In this document: in pieces, positions 49,941 to 60,791 of the stretch
Layout: each line of letters starts with the position of its first letter
Numbering within the stretch: the stretch's first letter is position 1
NCBI RefSeq assembly: GCF_041270065.1
Contig: NZ_CP065958.1
Location: 1,116,001 to 1,180,000, forward strand
DNA from: Streptomyces fradiae
GTDB taxonomy: Bacteria > Actinomycetota > Actinomycetes > Streptomycetales > Streptomycetaceae
Direction of reading: 5' to 3'
Length of the DNA: 64,000 bases
Notes under the pieces: model-generated
Told to the model about the DNA's origin: nothing
Databases searched by the model: none
The model's input: the letters and a program-made list of their open reading frames with translations, nothing else
Program-made: the position numbers and the translations under genes

Positions 49941-52900
49941 TCAGAGGGCGCCCGCCAGGCGCCCCAGCGCCTCCTCGTACGCGTTCATGAACTCCTCCGC
50001 CGTGGCGTCGTCCACCACCGCGCGCTGGTGGTCCACGGCGAGCAGGACGCGGTCGGAGACCGGGTCCTGGATCAGGGACGCGCCGAAGGCGAAGCTGTTG
50101 GGTTCGTGGCGCAGCGTGGGTTCGCAGCCGATGCGGCTGTCCTCGATGCGGGCGGCGCTGAGGCGGCCGAGGGCGTGGAAGCGCAGATAGCCGAACTGGC
50201 TGTCGAGGGCGGTGTCGGCCATCATGCGGGCCAGCCGGGCGAACGGGACCCGGCGGTGCGGCATCATGTCCAGTTCCTCGCGGTGGACGTGGCGCACGAG
50301 CGCCGCCAGGTCGTCCCCGGGCTCGGCGACGAGCGGGACGGTGTTGAGGAAGAGGCCGTACACCTCGGTGCCGCCGAGCCGTTCGAGCCGGCCGTTCGTG
50401 GCGAGGCCGGTGGTGACCCTGCGCCGTCCGGTGATCCGGGCGAGGGCGTGGAGGTGGGCGGCGAGCGCGACCGACTTGACCGGGACGGCGAGCGCGTCGG
50501 CGACGGCGCGCAGCTGTCCGGGGGCGTCGGGCAGCACCCGTTCCACGGTGCGGGGCAGCTCGTGGACGTCCTCGCTGCCGGGCCAGAGCTGGCCGGTGGC
50601 GCCGTCGAGCCGCCCCTGCCAGTAGGTCAGGGAGTCCTGGTCGGCGGCGGCCTCGCGCTCCACGGCGACGAAGTCGCGGAAGGCGGTGCGGGGCGGCGGG
50701 GTGGGCGCGGATGCCGGGTCGGCGGCGAGCCCGGTGTGCCGTTCCAGGATCTCGGTAAGGAGCGAGGTGAAGCTCCAGCCGTCGAGGATGGCGTGGTGCT
50801 CGGAGATCGTCAGCTGGAAGGCGTCGGCGGCGAGCCGCTGCGCGGTGATCCGGAAGAGCGGGGGTGCGGTGAGGTCGAAGGGCCGGTCCCGGTGGTGCGC
50901 GAAGACGGCGCGGATCCGTTCGTCCTGGTGCTCCTCGCTCGCGCCCCGCAAGTCCGCGAACTCGACCGGTGCGGCCAGGGTTCCGTGGACGAGCTGGAGC
51001 GGTTCGCCGTAGCCGGAGAGGTCGAGTCCGGTGCGCAGGACGGCGTGCCGGGCCATCGCCTCCTCGACCGAGCGGCGCAGGGCGGTCTCGTCGAGCTCGC
51101 CGGTGATCCGGTAGGAGTTGACGTTGTGGTAGCTGTCGGTGCCGCCGGCGACCTCCATGTGGAAGACCATGGAGAGCTGCATCGAGACCATCGGGTAGGC
51201 GTCGACGATGCCGGGCGGGAGGTCGGCCCGGTCCTCCTCATCGATCAGCGCGAACGGCCGGCCGGCGTCCGCATCGGCGGCCACCGGGCGGGCCAGCGGC
51301 AGGAGTTCGGCGACGGTCGGGGCGTTGAAGACGTCCCGCAGGGTGACCTGCCAGCCGCGGTCGTGCAGCGCGCCGGCCAGCTGGACGGCTCGGATGGAGT
51401 CGCCGCCGAGGTGGAAGAAGTCGTCGTGGACCCCGATCCCGGCGACGCCGAGCACCTCCGTCCAGACCCCGGCGAACAGTTCCTCCTCCGGGGTGCGCGG
51501 CTCCACGTGCCGGCCGGTGGCGGTGGCCGCCGCGAGCCGGTCGGGTGCGGGCAGCGCGGCCCGGTCGACCTTGCCGTTGACGGTGAGCGGGATCGCGTCC
51601 AGGACGGTGACCGTCGCCGGAATCATGTACGCGGGCAGGGTGCGGCCGAGGAAGTCCCGAAGGTCGTGGGGCTCGGCGGGCGCACGTCCCGTGACGTACG
51701 CGGCGAGCCGGTCCTCGTGGACGGTGACCACGCAGGCGTCCAGCTCGGGATGGGCGGCGACGGCGTTCTCGATCTCGCCGAGTTCGATCCGGAAGCCGCG
51801 AAGCTTCACCTGGAAGTCCGCCCGGCCGACGTATTCGAGGCCGCCGTCCGGCAGCCGTCTGGCGACGTCGCCGGTGCGGTAGAGCCGCGCGCCGGGCGGG
51901 CCGTACGGGTCGGCGACGAAGCGGCCCGCGGTGAGGCCGGGGCGGTCCCAGTAGCCGTGCGCGAGGCTGCCGCCGCCGATGTACAGCTCGCCGGGGACGC
52001 CGGGCGGGCACGGCCGCAGCCAGTCGTCGAGGACGAGCGCGGTGAGGTGCGGCATGGGTGCGCCGATCAGGCTGCGCTCGAAGCCGGTGCCGCCGTCGGC
52101 TACGTCGTGGATCGTGACGTGGACGGTGGTCTCGGTGATGCCGTAGAGGTTGCAGAGCCGGGCGGGGGGCAGCGGGTCGAGTGCGTGCCAGCGCTGGACG
52201 ACGGCCGGGTCGAGCGCCTCTCCGCCGAGCATGATCCAGCGCAGTGCGGGCAGGGCGCGCGGCCGGCGGCGCAGCGCCGGTTCGAGCTGGCGCAGGGCGG
52301 AGGGCGTGAGGCAGAGGTGGGTGACCGCCTCCGCGTCGAGCAGTCCGGCGAACTCGTCGGGCGAGCGGCTGGTGAGGTAGGGGACGACGACCAGGCGGGA
52401 GCCGTGCAGGAGGGCGCCCCAGAGCTCCCAGACGGTCCAGTCGAAGGCGTAGCTGTGGAAGAGCGTCCAGACGGTGTCGGGGCCGAAGCCGAAGTGCGCG
52501 CGGCCTGAGTCGAGGAGGCGGCTGACGTGCTCGTGGGCGATGCCGACGCCCTTGGGGCGGCCGGTGGAGCCGGAGGTGAAGATGAGGTAGGCGAGGTCGC
52601 CGGGGCGGCCGGCGGCGGGCGGCCGGACGGCCGGGTGGGCCGCGATCTCCGCCGCCCGGGCGGTGAGGTCGAGGGTCTGCCAGGGGCCGTCGGGGGCCCG
52701 GTCGGGCCGGTCGGTGAGGACGAGCGTGACGGCGGTGTCGCCGAAGACGAGGGCCGCGCGGTCGGCCGGGGCGGCGAGGTCGACGGGCACATAGGCGGCG
52801 CCGGTCTTGAGGACGGCGAGGATGGCGGCCGGAACGGCGGCGGTGCGCTCCAGGAGCAGGCCGACCCGGTCGCCGGGGCGCACCCCGCGGTCGATCAGGG

Positions 52901-54527
52901 TGTGGGCCAGCCGGTTGGCGCGGGCGTCGAGTTCGGTGTACGTGAGGGTGGCGCCCTCGTCGCTCACGGCGGGCCGGTCGCCGTACGCGTCGGCGGCCCG
53001 CTCGAAGAGGTGGTGGAGGCAGTGGCCCGCGTCGAGGCGGGCGGGGCGGTGCGGGTGGCCCGTGGAGGTGAGCCGGAGCACGGTGGCGTCCGGGTCGGCG
53101 AGCGCGGCGTCGAGGAGGCCGGCGTAGTCGGCGGCGAGCCGGCGCACGGTGGCGGCGTCGAAGAGGTCGCTGCTGTACTCGGCCTCGCCGCGCAGTTCAC
53201 CGCCTCCCGTGCTGTCGGTGCTGTCGAACACCGACCAGGTGAGGTCGAACTTGCTGGTGCCGTTGGAGCGGCTGCCGCGTACGGCGGTGGCGGCGCCGAG
53301 CGCGAGCGGCGTGCGGTCCTCGGCGTGGGCGCCGAACACCACCTGGACCAGCGGCGGGTGCTGTGCGTCGCGGGCGGTGCCGAGCAGGTCGACCAGCTGG
53401 TCGAAGGGGACGTCGAGATACCCGAAAGCGTCGAAGGCGCCGTCCTGGACGTCGGCAAGGAGCCGGCGGAAGGTCGCGTCGGGGGCGAGCCGGACGCGCA
53501 GCGGCAGCAGGTTGACGAAGTAGCCGAGCAGGTCGCCGAGTTCGGGACGGTCGCGGGTGGTGACCGGGGTACCGACGATCAGGTCGTCGGCGCCGGTCCA
53601 GCGGTTCATCAGGAGGGCGAAGGCGGCGAGCTGGACGGTGAACGGGGTGACGCCCTCCTCTTCGGCGAGCGCACGGACCCCGGCCGCGGTGCCGGGCACG
53701 AGGTCGAAGGGCTCGGTGCCGCCGCGGGGGCTGCGCTCGGCGGGCCGGGGGCGGTCGCCGGGCAGTTCGAGCAGGGTGGGGGCGCCGTCGAGGCTCTGCT
53801 TCCAGTGGGCCAGGTGCTCCTCGTACGACGTGTGGCGCCCCTCCTCCGCCCAGTCGGCGTAACGGGTGCTGAGCTCCGGCAGCCCGGTCGGCCCGCATGT
53901 GCCCAAGGCGGCGTAGAACGCGGTGAGTTCGCGCTCGAAGAGCTCGGCCGACCAGCCGTCCCAGACGATGTGGTGGACCACGAACAGGAGCGTGGTGCGG
54001 TCGTCGGCGAGCCGGAACGCCTCGGCGCGCAGCAGCGGCCCCGTGGTCAGGTCGAAGGGCTCGGCGGCCCGCTCGGCCATCAACTCCTCGGCGCGCCCGG
54101 CCCGTACGGCTTCGGGGAGGTCGCGGAGGTCGGTGACGGCGAGCGGTACGGCGAGGGTGGGGTGGACGCGCTGGCGCGGGCCGTCCTCGCCCAGCTCGAA
54201 GGTGGTGCGCAGCACCTCCTGCCGGGCGACCACGCCGTCGAGGGCCCGTTGGAGCAGCGCGAGGTCGAGCGGTCCCGTGACGTCGTACGTCCACGGTGTG
54301 GTGTATGTGGGGTCCTTCGGGTTCCACCGGTCGAGGAACCAGAGTCCGCGCTGGAGACCGGAGACGGGCGCGGTACGGGCGAAGGGGCCGGCCGGGGGCG
54401 GGATCGGCGGCACTGCCGACAGGTCGGCGGGCAGGTCGGCGGGCAGGTCGGCGGACGGGCTCACGGCCTCGTTCCCTTCGGTCGGCGGACGGTTCGTGCG
54501 GGCCTGCGGCTCCGGGCGTCGTGTCAT
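49941..54527 (-). CDS. NRPS C-A-T-C protein ending in an orphan condensation domain (NRPS-B)
   Basis: A 1528-aa protein. The first C domain (about 45-480) has HHIVWDGWS. The A domain (about 490-990) has [24 protein letters not shown] and [12 protein letters not shown]. The T domain is [16 protein letters not shown]. The last 430 residues are a second, divergent C domain ([40 protein letters not shown]) with an intact active site and no following A or T. The A-domain code by eye is DWWCMGLVHK, nearest in style to Thr-like codes. The last domain is not an epimerase, since the GLFLNT motif is of C type. ATG 54527 overlaps the NRPS-A stop (ATGA). A DLPA repeat linker lies at the N-terminus. Confidence 0.93.
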   Translation of the reverse strand: MTRRPEPQARTNRPPTEGNEAVSPSADLPADLPADLSAVPPIPPPAGPFARTAPVSGLQRGLWFLDRWNPKDPTYTTPWTYDVTGPLDLALLQRALDGVVARQEVLRTTFELGEDGPRQRVHPTLAVPLAVTDLRDLPEAVRAGRAEELMAERAAEPFDLTTGPLLRAEAFRLADDRTTLLFVVHHIVWDGWSAELFERELTAFYAALGTCGPTGLPELSTRYADWAEEGRHTSYEEHLAHWKQSLDGAPTLLELPGDRPRPAERSPRGGTEPFDLVPGTAAGVRALAEEEGVTPFTVQLAAFALLMNRWTGADDLIVGTPVTTRDRPELGDLLGYFVNLLPLRVRLAPDATFRRLLADVQDGAFDAFGYLDVPFDQLVDLLGTARDAQHPPLVQVVFGAHAEDRTPLALGAATAVRGSRSNGTSKFDLTWSVFDSTDSTGGGELRGEAEYSSDLFDAATVRRLAADYAGLLDAALADPDATVLRLTSTGHPHRPARLDAGHCLHHLFERAADAYGDRPAVSDEGATLTYTELDARANRLAHTLIDRGVRPGDRVGLLLERTAAVPAAILAVLKTGAAYVPVDLAAPADRAALVFGDTAVTLVLTDRPDRAPDGPWQTLDLTARAAEIAAHPAVRPPAAGRPGDLAYLIFTSGSTGRPKGVGIAHEHVSRLLDSGRAHFGFGPDTVWTLFHSYAFDWTVWELWGALLHGSRLVVVPYLTSRSPDEFAGLLDAEAVTHLCLTPSALRQLEPALRRRPRALPALRWIMLGGEALDPAVVQRWHALDPLPPARLCNLYGITETTVHVTIHDVADGGTGFERSLIGAPMPHLTALVLDDWLRPCPPGVPGELYIGGGSLAHGYWDRPGLTAGRFVADPYGPPGARLYRTGDVARRLPDGGLEYVGRADFQVKLRGFRIELGEIENAVAAHPELDACVVTVHEDRLAAYVTGRAPAEPHDLRDFLGRTLPAYMIPATVTVLDAIPLTVNGKVDRAALPAPDRLAAATATGRHVEPRTPEEELFAGVWTEVLGVAGIGVHDDFFHLGGDSIRAVQLAGALHDRGWQVTLRDVFNAPTVAELLPLARPVAADADAGRPFALIDEEDRADLPPGIVDAYPMVSMQLSMVFHMEVAGGTDSYHNVNSYRITGELDETALRRSVEEAMARHAVLRTGLDLSGYGEPLQLVHGTLAAPVEFADLRGASEEHQDERIRAVFAHHRDRPFDLTAPPLFRITAQRLAADAFQLTISEHHAILDGWSFTSLLTEILERHTGLAADPASAPTPPPRTAFRDFVAVEREAAADQDSLTYWQGRLDGATGQLWPGSEDVHELPRTVERVLPDAPGQLRAVADALAVPVKSVALAAHLHALARITGRRRVTTGLATNGRLERLGGTEVYGLFLNTVPLVAEPGDDLAALVRHVHREELDMMPHRRVPFARLARMMADTALDSQFGYLRFHALGRLSAARIEDSRIGCEPTLRHEPNSFAFGASLIQDPVSDRVLLAVDHQRAVVDDATAEEFMNAYEEALGRLAGAL

Positions 54528-57500
54528 CGCGCGGCCAGCCGTTCCGCGATGGCGCCGACCGTCCGGCCGCGGAAGACCGCCTGGGGCGGGACCCGGGTGC
54601 CGGTCTGCTTGGAGAGCTGCATGGAGACCCGTACGGCGGCCAGCGAGTTGCCGCCGAGGCGGAAGAAGTCGGCGTCGGGTCCGGGGTCCTCGCTGAGCTT
54701 CAGGACGGTCCGGACGGCGTCGGCGACGAGGCGCTGGTCCGGGGTCAGCGGGTCGGCCGGGGCGGCTTCCGCGCGCTGGGCCGGGGCGGGCAGGGCGCGG
54801 CGGTCGATCTTGCCGTTGGGGTTGAGCGGCAGGGCGTCGAGGACATCGAGCGTGGTCGGGACCATGTGCTCGGGCAGCAGTCCGGCCAGGTGGTCGAGCA
54901 GCGCGTCCGGGTCGGGCCGGGCCGTTCCGGCGGCGGTCACGTACGCGGCGAGCCGCTGGTCGCCGGGGGCCGGCTCGTGGACGGTGACGGCGGCCTCGCG
55001 TACGGACGGGTGGCGGGTGAGCGCGTCCTCGATCTCGCCGGGTTCGATCCGGAAGCCGCGGATCTTCACCTGGTCGTCGATGCGGCCGGTGATCTCCAGG
55101 ACGCCTTCCGTCGTCCGGTGCCCCAGGTCGCCGGTGCGGTAGAGCCGCTCGCCGGGTGCGCCGAACGGGGAGGCGACGAACCGTTCGGCGGTGAGGCCGG
55201 GCCGGCCGACGTAGCCGAGGGCGAGGCCGCCGCCGGCCGCGTACAGCTCCCCGGAGGTGCCGTCCGGCACGGGGCACAGCCGCTCGTCGAGGACGTGGAT
55301 CTCCTTGCCGTGCAGCGGGCGGCCGATCGGGATGGAGGCGCCGGAGGCGTCCTCGGGGGTGGCGCGGTGGCAGGTGGTGAGGCCGAGGCTCTCGACGGGG
55401 CCGTAGCCATTGGCGACGACGAGCTCCGGGTACTGGTCGAGTGCCTTGCCCACGTGGGTGACCGAGGCCCGCTCGCCGGCGGTGAAGGCGACGCGGAGGT
55501 CGTCGTACGTCTCCGGGAACTCTTCGAGCAGGAAGTTGAACAGGCTGGCGGAGAGCTGGAGTTGGGTGACTCCGTGGCGCCGGGTCAGCTCGGCGACGGC
55601 CTGCGGGTCGGGCCGCTGGCCGGGCTGGAGCACGCACACGCCGCCGAAGGCCAGGGCGCCGTACAGCTCCAGGGCGAAGGCGTCCCAGGAGACCGGGGAG
55701 CACTGGAGCCAGACCTCGTCGGGCCCGAAGCGGGCGTAGTCCTGGCCGAGGTACGTGCTGACGAGGGCGCGGTGCGGGACGGCGACGCCCTTGGGGCGGC
55801 CGGTGGAGCCGGAGGTGAACATCACACAGGCGAGGTCGGCGCCGGTGACCGGAAGGCCGGGGTCGTGGCCGGGGCGGGCCGCGAGGGCGGCGGCCTCGGT
55901 GTCCAAGTCGAGGTGGCGGGCGACCGGGAACGGCAGGCTCGTCTCGCGGTGCGTGACGAGCAGCGCGGCGGCGCTGTCGGCGACCGCGCCGGCCAGCCGC
56001 TCGGCCGGAAAGTCCGGGTCGAGCAGGGTGTAGGCGGCGCCGGCCTTCAGGGCGGCGAGCAGGGCGACGACGAGATCCGGTCCGCGTTCGACCAGGACGG
56101 CGACGGTGTCGCCGCGGCCGATGCCGAGGTCTGCGAGGTGGTGGGCGAGGCGGTTGGCCCGCTCGTTCAGGGTGCCGTAGTCGACCCGGTCCTCGCCGGA
56201 GACCAGGGCGAGGGCCCGCGGATGCCGGGCGGCCCGGTCCTCGAACAGGGTGTGCACCGGCGCCTCGACGGCCGCGGCGAGTGTCCCGAGCCAGGCCTCG
56301 CACAGCTCGGCCATGGTGCCGGGGTCGAAGAGGTCGGAGTCGTACTCGAAGCGGCCGGTGAAGTCGGTGCCGCGGTCGTCGACGGAGATCGACAGGTCGA
56401 AGCGGGAGACCGGGTTGGAGTGGAGCTCGCGGGCGACCTCGGTGCCGCCGACGGTCAGCGGTCGGGTGTCCAGCGGGTGGAGTTCGAGGAGCACCTGGCA
56501 GAGCGGGTTGCGGTCCTCGGCGCGGTCGTCGGGGCGGTCCGCCATGACGGCGCCGGCGATGGCGTCGAAGGGCGCCTCCTGGTGGCGGTAGCCGTCGATG
56601 GCCACCTCGCGGACATGCCGGACCAGGTCACGGAAGTCCATGTCCTCGCCGAGGCGGACGCGCAGCGGCAGGAGGTTGACGAAGTAGCCGACGAGGGCGT
56701 CGAGTTCGGCCCGACCGCGGACGCTCACCGGGGAGCCGAGGACGAGGTCGCGCCGGCCGGTCCGCCGGTGCAGGGTGAGCGCGAGTCCGGCGAGGAGCAC
56801 CATGTACGGCGTCGCGTCCTCGCTGCGGGCCAGGGCCCGGACGGCCTCGGCGACCGGACGGGGCATGGCGAAGCGGTGGAAGGCGCCGCGGAAGGCCTGG
56901 ACCTCGGGGCGGGGCCGGTCGGTGGCGAGGACGGGTTCGGTGGGCGCGTCGCGCAGCTGCTCGCGCCAGTGGTCGAGCTGCCGCTCGGCGGTGCCGTCCT
57001 GCTGCTGCCAGGCGCTGTAGTCGGCGTACTGGACCGGGAGTTCGGGCAGCTCGGCGGGGCGGCCGGTGGCCAGGGACTCGTACAGGGCGGCCAGTTCGGT
57101 CTCCAGAACGGGCAGCGAGCCCTCGTCCCAGACGATGTGGTGGCAGAGCAGCAGCAGGGTGGAGGTCGCGCCGGTGCGGTAGAGATGGGCGCGGACGAGC
57201 GGGCCGGTCTCCAGGTCGAAGGGCACGAGCGCGGCCTCGGCGATCAGCGCGTCCAGGGCGTCGGCGGTGGTCTCCCGGACGGTGAACGGCAGCTCCACGG
57301 AGGGGTGGACGATCTGCCGGGGGCCGTCCTCGCCCAGTTCGAAGGTGGTGCGCAGCGCGCCGTGCCGGTCGACCACACCGGCCAGGGCCCGGCGGAGCAG
57401 CTCCGGGTCGACCGGTCCGGCGAAGCGGAACACCCAGGGCACGACATAGGTCGGCGCGCCGGGATTCCACTGCTCCAGGAACCACAGTCCGCGCTGGAAG

Positions 57501-59302
57501 TTCGCCAGCGGTGCCTCGGTGGCGCCGGTCGGGACCAGTTCCGGGCGGTCGCCGGCGTCCGACGCGGCGCTGACGGCGGCGGCGAACTCGGCGAGGGTGG
57601 GTGCGTCGAAGATGGTGTACGGGGAGATCATGCCGAACACGTCGAAGACGCGGCCGACCACGCGTACGGCGGTGAGGGAGTCCCCGCCCAGGTGGAAGAA
57701 GTTGTCGTCGGCGCCGACCTCGGGCACGCCGAGGACGTCGGCCCAGACGGCGGCGATCAGCTGCTCGGCGGGGGTACGCGGCGGACGGCGGGCGGAGGCG
57801 GCCGCGGCGGGTACGGCCTGCGGCTCGGGCAGCGCCGAGCGGTCGACCTTGCCGCCGGCGGTCAGCGGGAAGGCGTCCAGCGGGGTGACGGTGGCCGGGA
57901 CCATGTGCTCGGGCAGCCGCTCGGCCAGGTGGGCGCGGAGTCCGGCCGGATCGGGCGCGGTGGCGGTGGCGGCGGTGGTCGCGGTCCCGGTCACATAGGC
58001 GGCGAGCCGGCCCTCGTGCGCCACGACGACCGCTCCGGCGACGTCCGGATGGCCGGCGAGCACCTGCTCGATCTCGCCGGGCTCGACCCGGAAGCCGCGG
58101 ATCTTCACCTGGTGGTCGGCGCGGCCGACGAACTCCAGCGCGGCGTCGGCGCCGGGCCGCCGCACCACGTCGCCGGTGCGGTACATCCGGGCGCCGGGCT
58201 CCGGCGCGAACGGGTCGGCGACGAACCGGCCCGCGGTCAGGCCGGACCGCCCGTGGTAGCCGGAGGCGAGCAGCGGCCCGCCGAGGTACAGCTCACCGGG
58301 TGTGCCGGGCGCCACCGGCCGCAGCCGCTCGTCCAGGACGTAGGCGCGGCGGTCGCCGAGCGGGCGGCCGATCGGGACGGTGTCCGCCGGCGACTCCTCC
58401 CCCGCCGCCGGGCCCGCGGCCGGGCCGGCCAGCTCGTGGACGGTGGCGGTGACGACGGTCTCGGTCGGTCCGTAGGCGTTGAGCAGCGGGATTCCGGTGG
58501 CGGCCCACCAGCCGGCGGCGGTGTCCGGGTAGAGCCGGTCGCTGCCGGAGATCATCAGTCGGAGCGTGCGCGGCGCCGCTCGGCCGTGCTCGCGGAGCGC
58601 GGCCACCACCTCCTGGAAGTAGCCGGCGGCCAGGTTGGCGACGGTGACGCCCTCGGCGTCGAGGAGGTCGAGCAGGGCGGCGGGCGCCAGGAGCTGCTGC
58701 TCGGGTACGACGACGCGGGCGCCGGCCGAGAGCGCGGTGAGGACCTGCTCGACGGCCACGTCCACGGTGGGGCGGGCGAAGTGCAGTACCACGTCGTCCT
58801 CGGTGAGCCCGAAGCGCTCGACGGCGGCGGCCAGATGGCCGGTCAGCGCGGCGAGCGGCACGTGGACGCCCTTGGGGCGGCCGGTGGTGCCGGACGTGTA
58901 GATGAGGTAGCCGGCGGTCCCGGCGGTGCCCCCGGCGCGGGTCGCCCGGTCGAGCGGGGCGGACGCGTCGAGTCCGACGATTTCGACGAGCTCGCCGTCG
59001 GTGTAGGCGAGGGTGGCGCCGGCGTCCTGACGGATCCACTGGTTGCGCTCCTCGGGCGCCTCCCGGTCGAGCGGCAGGCAGACGGCGCCGGCCCGGAGGG
59101 CGCCGAGCAGGCCGACCACGTGGTCGAGCCGGTCCCTGCCGGTGACGGCGACCGTCCGCCCGGGCGCGATCCGGGCGGCGAGTGCACCGCTCAGCTCGTC
59201 GAGGTCCCGGTAGGTGACGGTCCGGGAACCGATCCGCAGGGCCGGGCGGTCCGGAAACCGGCGTGCGACGGATATGAAGGGAAAACCGCGAGATTCCATC
59301 AT
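54524..59302 (-). CDS. NRPS A-T-C-A-T protein starting the assembly line (NRPS-A)
   Basis: A 1592-aa protein whose lack of an N-terminal C domain marks it as the loading protein. The first A domain (1-505) has [14 protein letters not shown] and [10 protein letters not shown]. Its A4 motif is changed to [10 protein letters not shown], giving code DVENMSAVTK, so it takes an amino acid (Asp235 kept) that I cannot name. T1 is [15 protein letters not shown]. The C domain has HHIVWDEGS in place of HHxxxDG. The second A domain has [10 protein letters not shown] and [11 protein letters not shown], code DALQFAGGLK. T2 is [18 protein letters not shown] 59302 (second ATG 59299) follows GGGG. A palindrome lies 103 bp upstream and a terminator 150 bp upstream, so the long NRPS operon starts here. 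Confidence 0.94.
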   Translation of the reverse strand: MMESRGFPFISVARRFPDRPALRIGSRTVTYRDLDELSGALAARIAPGRTVAVTGRDRLDHVVGLLGALRAGAVCLPLDREAPEERNQWIRQDAGATLAYTDGELVEIVGLDASAPLDRATRAGGTAGTAGYLIYTSGTTGRPKGVHVPLAALTGHLAAAVERFGLTEDDVVLHFARPTVDVAVEQVLTALSAGARVVVPEQQLLAPAALLDLLDAEGVTVANLAAGYFQEVVAALREHGRAAPRTLRLMISGSDRLYPDTAAGWWAATGIPLLNAYGPTETVVTATVHELAGPAAGPAAGEESPADTVPIGRPLGDRRAYVLDERLRPVAPGTPGELYLGGPLLASGYHGRSGLTAGRFVADPFAPEPGARMYRTGDVVRRPGADAALEFVGRADHQVKIRGFRVEPGEIEQVLAGHPDVAGAVVVAHEGRLAAYVTGTATTAATATAPDPAGLRAHLAERLPEHMVPATVTPLDAFPLTAGGKVDRSALPEPQAVPAAAASARRPPRTPAEQLIAAVWADVLGVPEVGADDNFFHLGGDSLTAVRVVGRVFDVFGMISPYTIFDAPTLAEFAAAVSAASDAGDRPELVPTGATEAPLANFQRGLWFLEQWNPGAPTYVVPWVFRFAGPVDPELLRRALAGVVDRHGALRTTFELGEDGPRQIVHPSVELPFTVRETTADALDALIAEAALVPFDLETGPLVRAHLYRTGATSTLLLLCHHIVWDEGSLPVLETELAALYESLATGRPAELPELPVQYADYSAWQQQDGTAERQLDHWREQLRDAPTEPVLATDRPRPEVQAFRGAFHRFAMPRPVAEAVRALARSEDATPYMVLLAGLALTLHRRTGRRDLVLGSPVSVRGRAELDALVGYFVNLLPLRVRLGEDMDFRDLVRHVREVAIDGYRHQEAPFDAIAGAVMADRPDDRAEDRNPLCQVLLELHPLDTRPLTVGGTEVARELHSNPVSRFDLSISVDDRGTDFTGRFEYDSDLFDPGTMAELCEAWLGTLAAAVEAPVHTLFEDRAARHPRALALVSGEDRVDYGTLNERANRLAHHLADLGIGRGDTVAVLVERGPDLVVALLAALKAGAAYTLLDPDFPAERLAGAVADSAAALLVTHRETSLPFPVARHLDLDTEAAALAARPGHDPGLPVTGADLACVMFTSGSTGRPKGVAVPHRALVSTYLGQDYARFGPDEVWLQCSPVSWDAFALELYGALAFGGVCVLQPGQRPDPQAVAELTRRHGVTQLQLSASLFNFLLEEFPETYDDLRVAFTAGERASVTHVGKALDQYPELVVANGYGPVESLGLTTCHRATPEDASGASIPIGRPLHGKEIHVLDERLCPVPDGTSGELYAAGGGLALGYVGRPGLTAERFVASPFGAPGERLYRTGDLGHRTTEGVLEITGRIDDQVKIRGFRIEPGEIEDALTRHPSVREAAVTVHEPAPGDQRLAAYVTAAGTARPDPDALLDHLAGLLPEHMVPTTLDVLDALPLNPNGKIDRRALPAPAQRAEAAPADPLTPDQRLVADAVRTVLKLSEDPGPDADFFRLGGNSLAAVRVSMQLSKQTGTRVPPQAVFRGRTVGAIAERLAAR

Positions 59303-59404
59303 CCAACCCCGATGAATTTGACGACGCCACGGGCAGTGGTCGGTAGCGGTCTCGACGATAAGGCGGACCATCCGGACCGATCGGCAGAATGCTCGGAAGT
59401 CCAT

Positions 59405-59422
59405 CGGCAGTTAAAACTGCCG
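59405..59422. promoter_or_regulatory. Palindrome CGGCAGTTAAAACTGCCG upstream of NRPS-A
   Basis: An 8-bp perfect dyad with a 2-bp AT centre (arms CGGCAGTT/AACTGCCG), unusually AT-rich in the middle for this genome. It lies 103 bp upstream of NRPS-A and shares its arms with the element at 45661-45680. Confidence 0.65.
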
Positions 59423-59450
59423 CTTGAACAGGGACGATCCCGCGAACGAC

Positions 59451-59490
59451 GCAGCCCGCCCAGGCGCACGAAGGCGCCCGGGCGGGCTGC
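59451..59490 (-). terminator. Hairpin terminator after the FMN protein gene
   Basis: The outer stem GCAGCCCGCCC/GGGCGGGCTGC (11 bp), one A-C mismatch and a further 5-bp stem surround a 6-nt loop. It is 30 bp after the TAA stop of the FMN gene on the minus strand, so it separates the precursor cassette from the NRPS operon. Confidence 0.85.
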
Positions 59491-59519
59491 GGGAAATGAA
59501 CTCTTCCGAAGTTCTTCGA

Positions 59520-60791
59520 TTATCCTCGGACGGGAATTCCAGGGAATTCCGGGGACCAGACGTCGTCCCGGTCCAGTGCGGCCGGCGCGTATTTCCCGAG
59601 CGCGCTGATCAGCATCCTGAGTTCGAGCGCGAGGCATTCCGTGAACCGGACGAGTCCGGCCTCCGGGTCCTCCGCGGTGGCGAGGAGCGCCGCCCGGCCC
59701 AGGCCCACCGCGCGGGCGCCGAGGGCCAGGCTCTTCACCGCCCGGCCGCCCTCCCAGATCCGTCCGGAGACCAGCAGACAGGGCGGCGGCCCCGCCGTGG
59801 CGAGGCGCCGCAGGCATTCCGCCAGCGGCAGGCCGACCTGGGCGGGGAAGGCTCCGGGAGCCCAGCCGGTGCCGCCCTCGGCGCCGTCCACCGTGACGGC
59901 GTCCGCGCCCGCCTCGGCGGCGACCCGGGCGGCCTCGGCGACGTCCCGGCCGGGGTGCAGCTTCACCCACACCCGGGCGCGGGGGAAGTTGTTGCGCATC
60001 AGCCGGATCTGCTGGCGCAGGATCTCCGCCGTGAACGTGCCGGGAGTGCTGGAGCGCAGCACCCGGCCGTCGCCGAAGACGTCGTCGATGCCGTAGCGGT
60101 CGCCGAGCCGGCCGGCGGCCTCGCCGTCCAGGACGGTCATCCCGCCGAGGCCCGGCTTGGCGCCCTGTCCGGTCTTCAACTCGAAGGCCAGCCGCCCGGA
60201 TTCGAGCAGCGGCAGGGCAGCGGGGTCGCTGTAGACGAGGTTCCAGACCTCGGCGTCGGCGTCCTCGGTGGACTGCTGGACGGCGACTCCGCCCCGCCCG
60301 TCCGGGAGTTCCTCCGTGTACGCGCGGAGGCGGCCGAGCAGCGCCCGGTCGGCGTCCTCGCCGAGCCGGCCGTACCCGTTCACCGGGACGATGTTCTCGC
60401 CGATCACCATGGGCAGGCCGAGTGCTCCGGCCTGGCGGCTGAGCGCGAGGCCGAGGTCGCCGCCGGCGGCCCGGGTGGAGCCGAGCGCGGACACGTACAC
60501 CGGCAGCGCGGAGGTGAACCCGCCGACGGCGGTGGCCAGTTCGACGTCGCGGTAGTCGGGCTCGCGGCCGAGGTCGATCAGCCGGGCGAGCCGCTGCGGC
60601 ATGAAGACGGGCGGGGTGATCCGCAAGGTGTCGAGCGGGTCCCGCTCGCCGTCCGTGTGCCGGTCGGCCCGGTCCGCGCCGAACAGGACGCGGCCGTACT
60701 CGCCCGGCGGCGGGAAGGCCGCCGCCGCTCCGGCGCGGGCGCGCCGCCGGACCTCCTCCTCCGGGAAGCCGGGCGCCGAGAGATCGCTCAC
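59520..60791 (-). CDS. FMN-binding glutamate-synthase-like protein
   Basis: A 423-aa single-domain protein matching the FMN/synthase part of glutamate synthase. Visible are PVYVSALGSTRAAGG, the substrate-loop LKTGQGAKPGLGGMT, VWVKLHPGRD, AEAGADAVTVDGAEGGTGWAP and LGARAVGLGRAALLAT. The glutaminase domain and the Fe-S/NADPH partner are missing, so it cannot be an ordinary GOGAT. It may carry out reductive amination or another flavin reaction on the cassette's intermediate. GTG 60791 overlaps the preceding stop (GTGA). It is the last gene of the cassette before the terminator. Confidence 0.85.
   Translation of the reverse strand: MSDLSAPGFPEEEVRRRARAGAAAAFPPPGEYGRVLFGADRADRHTDGERDPLDTLRITPPVFMPQRLARLIDLGREPDYRDVELATAVGGFTSALPVYVSALGSTRAAGGDLGLALSRQAGALGLPMVIGENIVPVNGYGRLGEDADRALLGRLRAYTEELPDGRGGVAVQQSTEDADAEVWNLVYSDPAALPLLESGRLAFELKTGQGAKPGLGGMTVLDGEAAGRLGDRYGIDDVFGDGRVLRSSTPGTFTAEILRQQIRLMRNNFPRARVWVKLHPGRDVAEAARVAAEAGADAVTVDGAEGGTGWAPGAFPAQVGLPLAECLRRLATAGPPPCLLVSGRIWEGGRAVKSLALGARAVGLGRAALLATAEDPEAGLVRFTECLALELRMLISALGKYAPAALDRDDVWSPEFPGIPVRG

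Noticed and set aside
49941..51250. Epimerisation domain at the end of NRPS-B
   Set aside because: The motif order ([18 protein letters not shown]) is of condensation type and the E-domain signatures after the His motif are missing.
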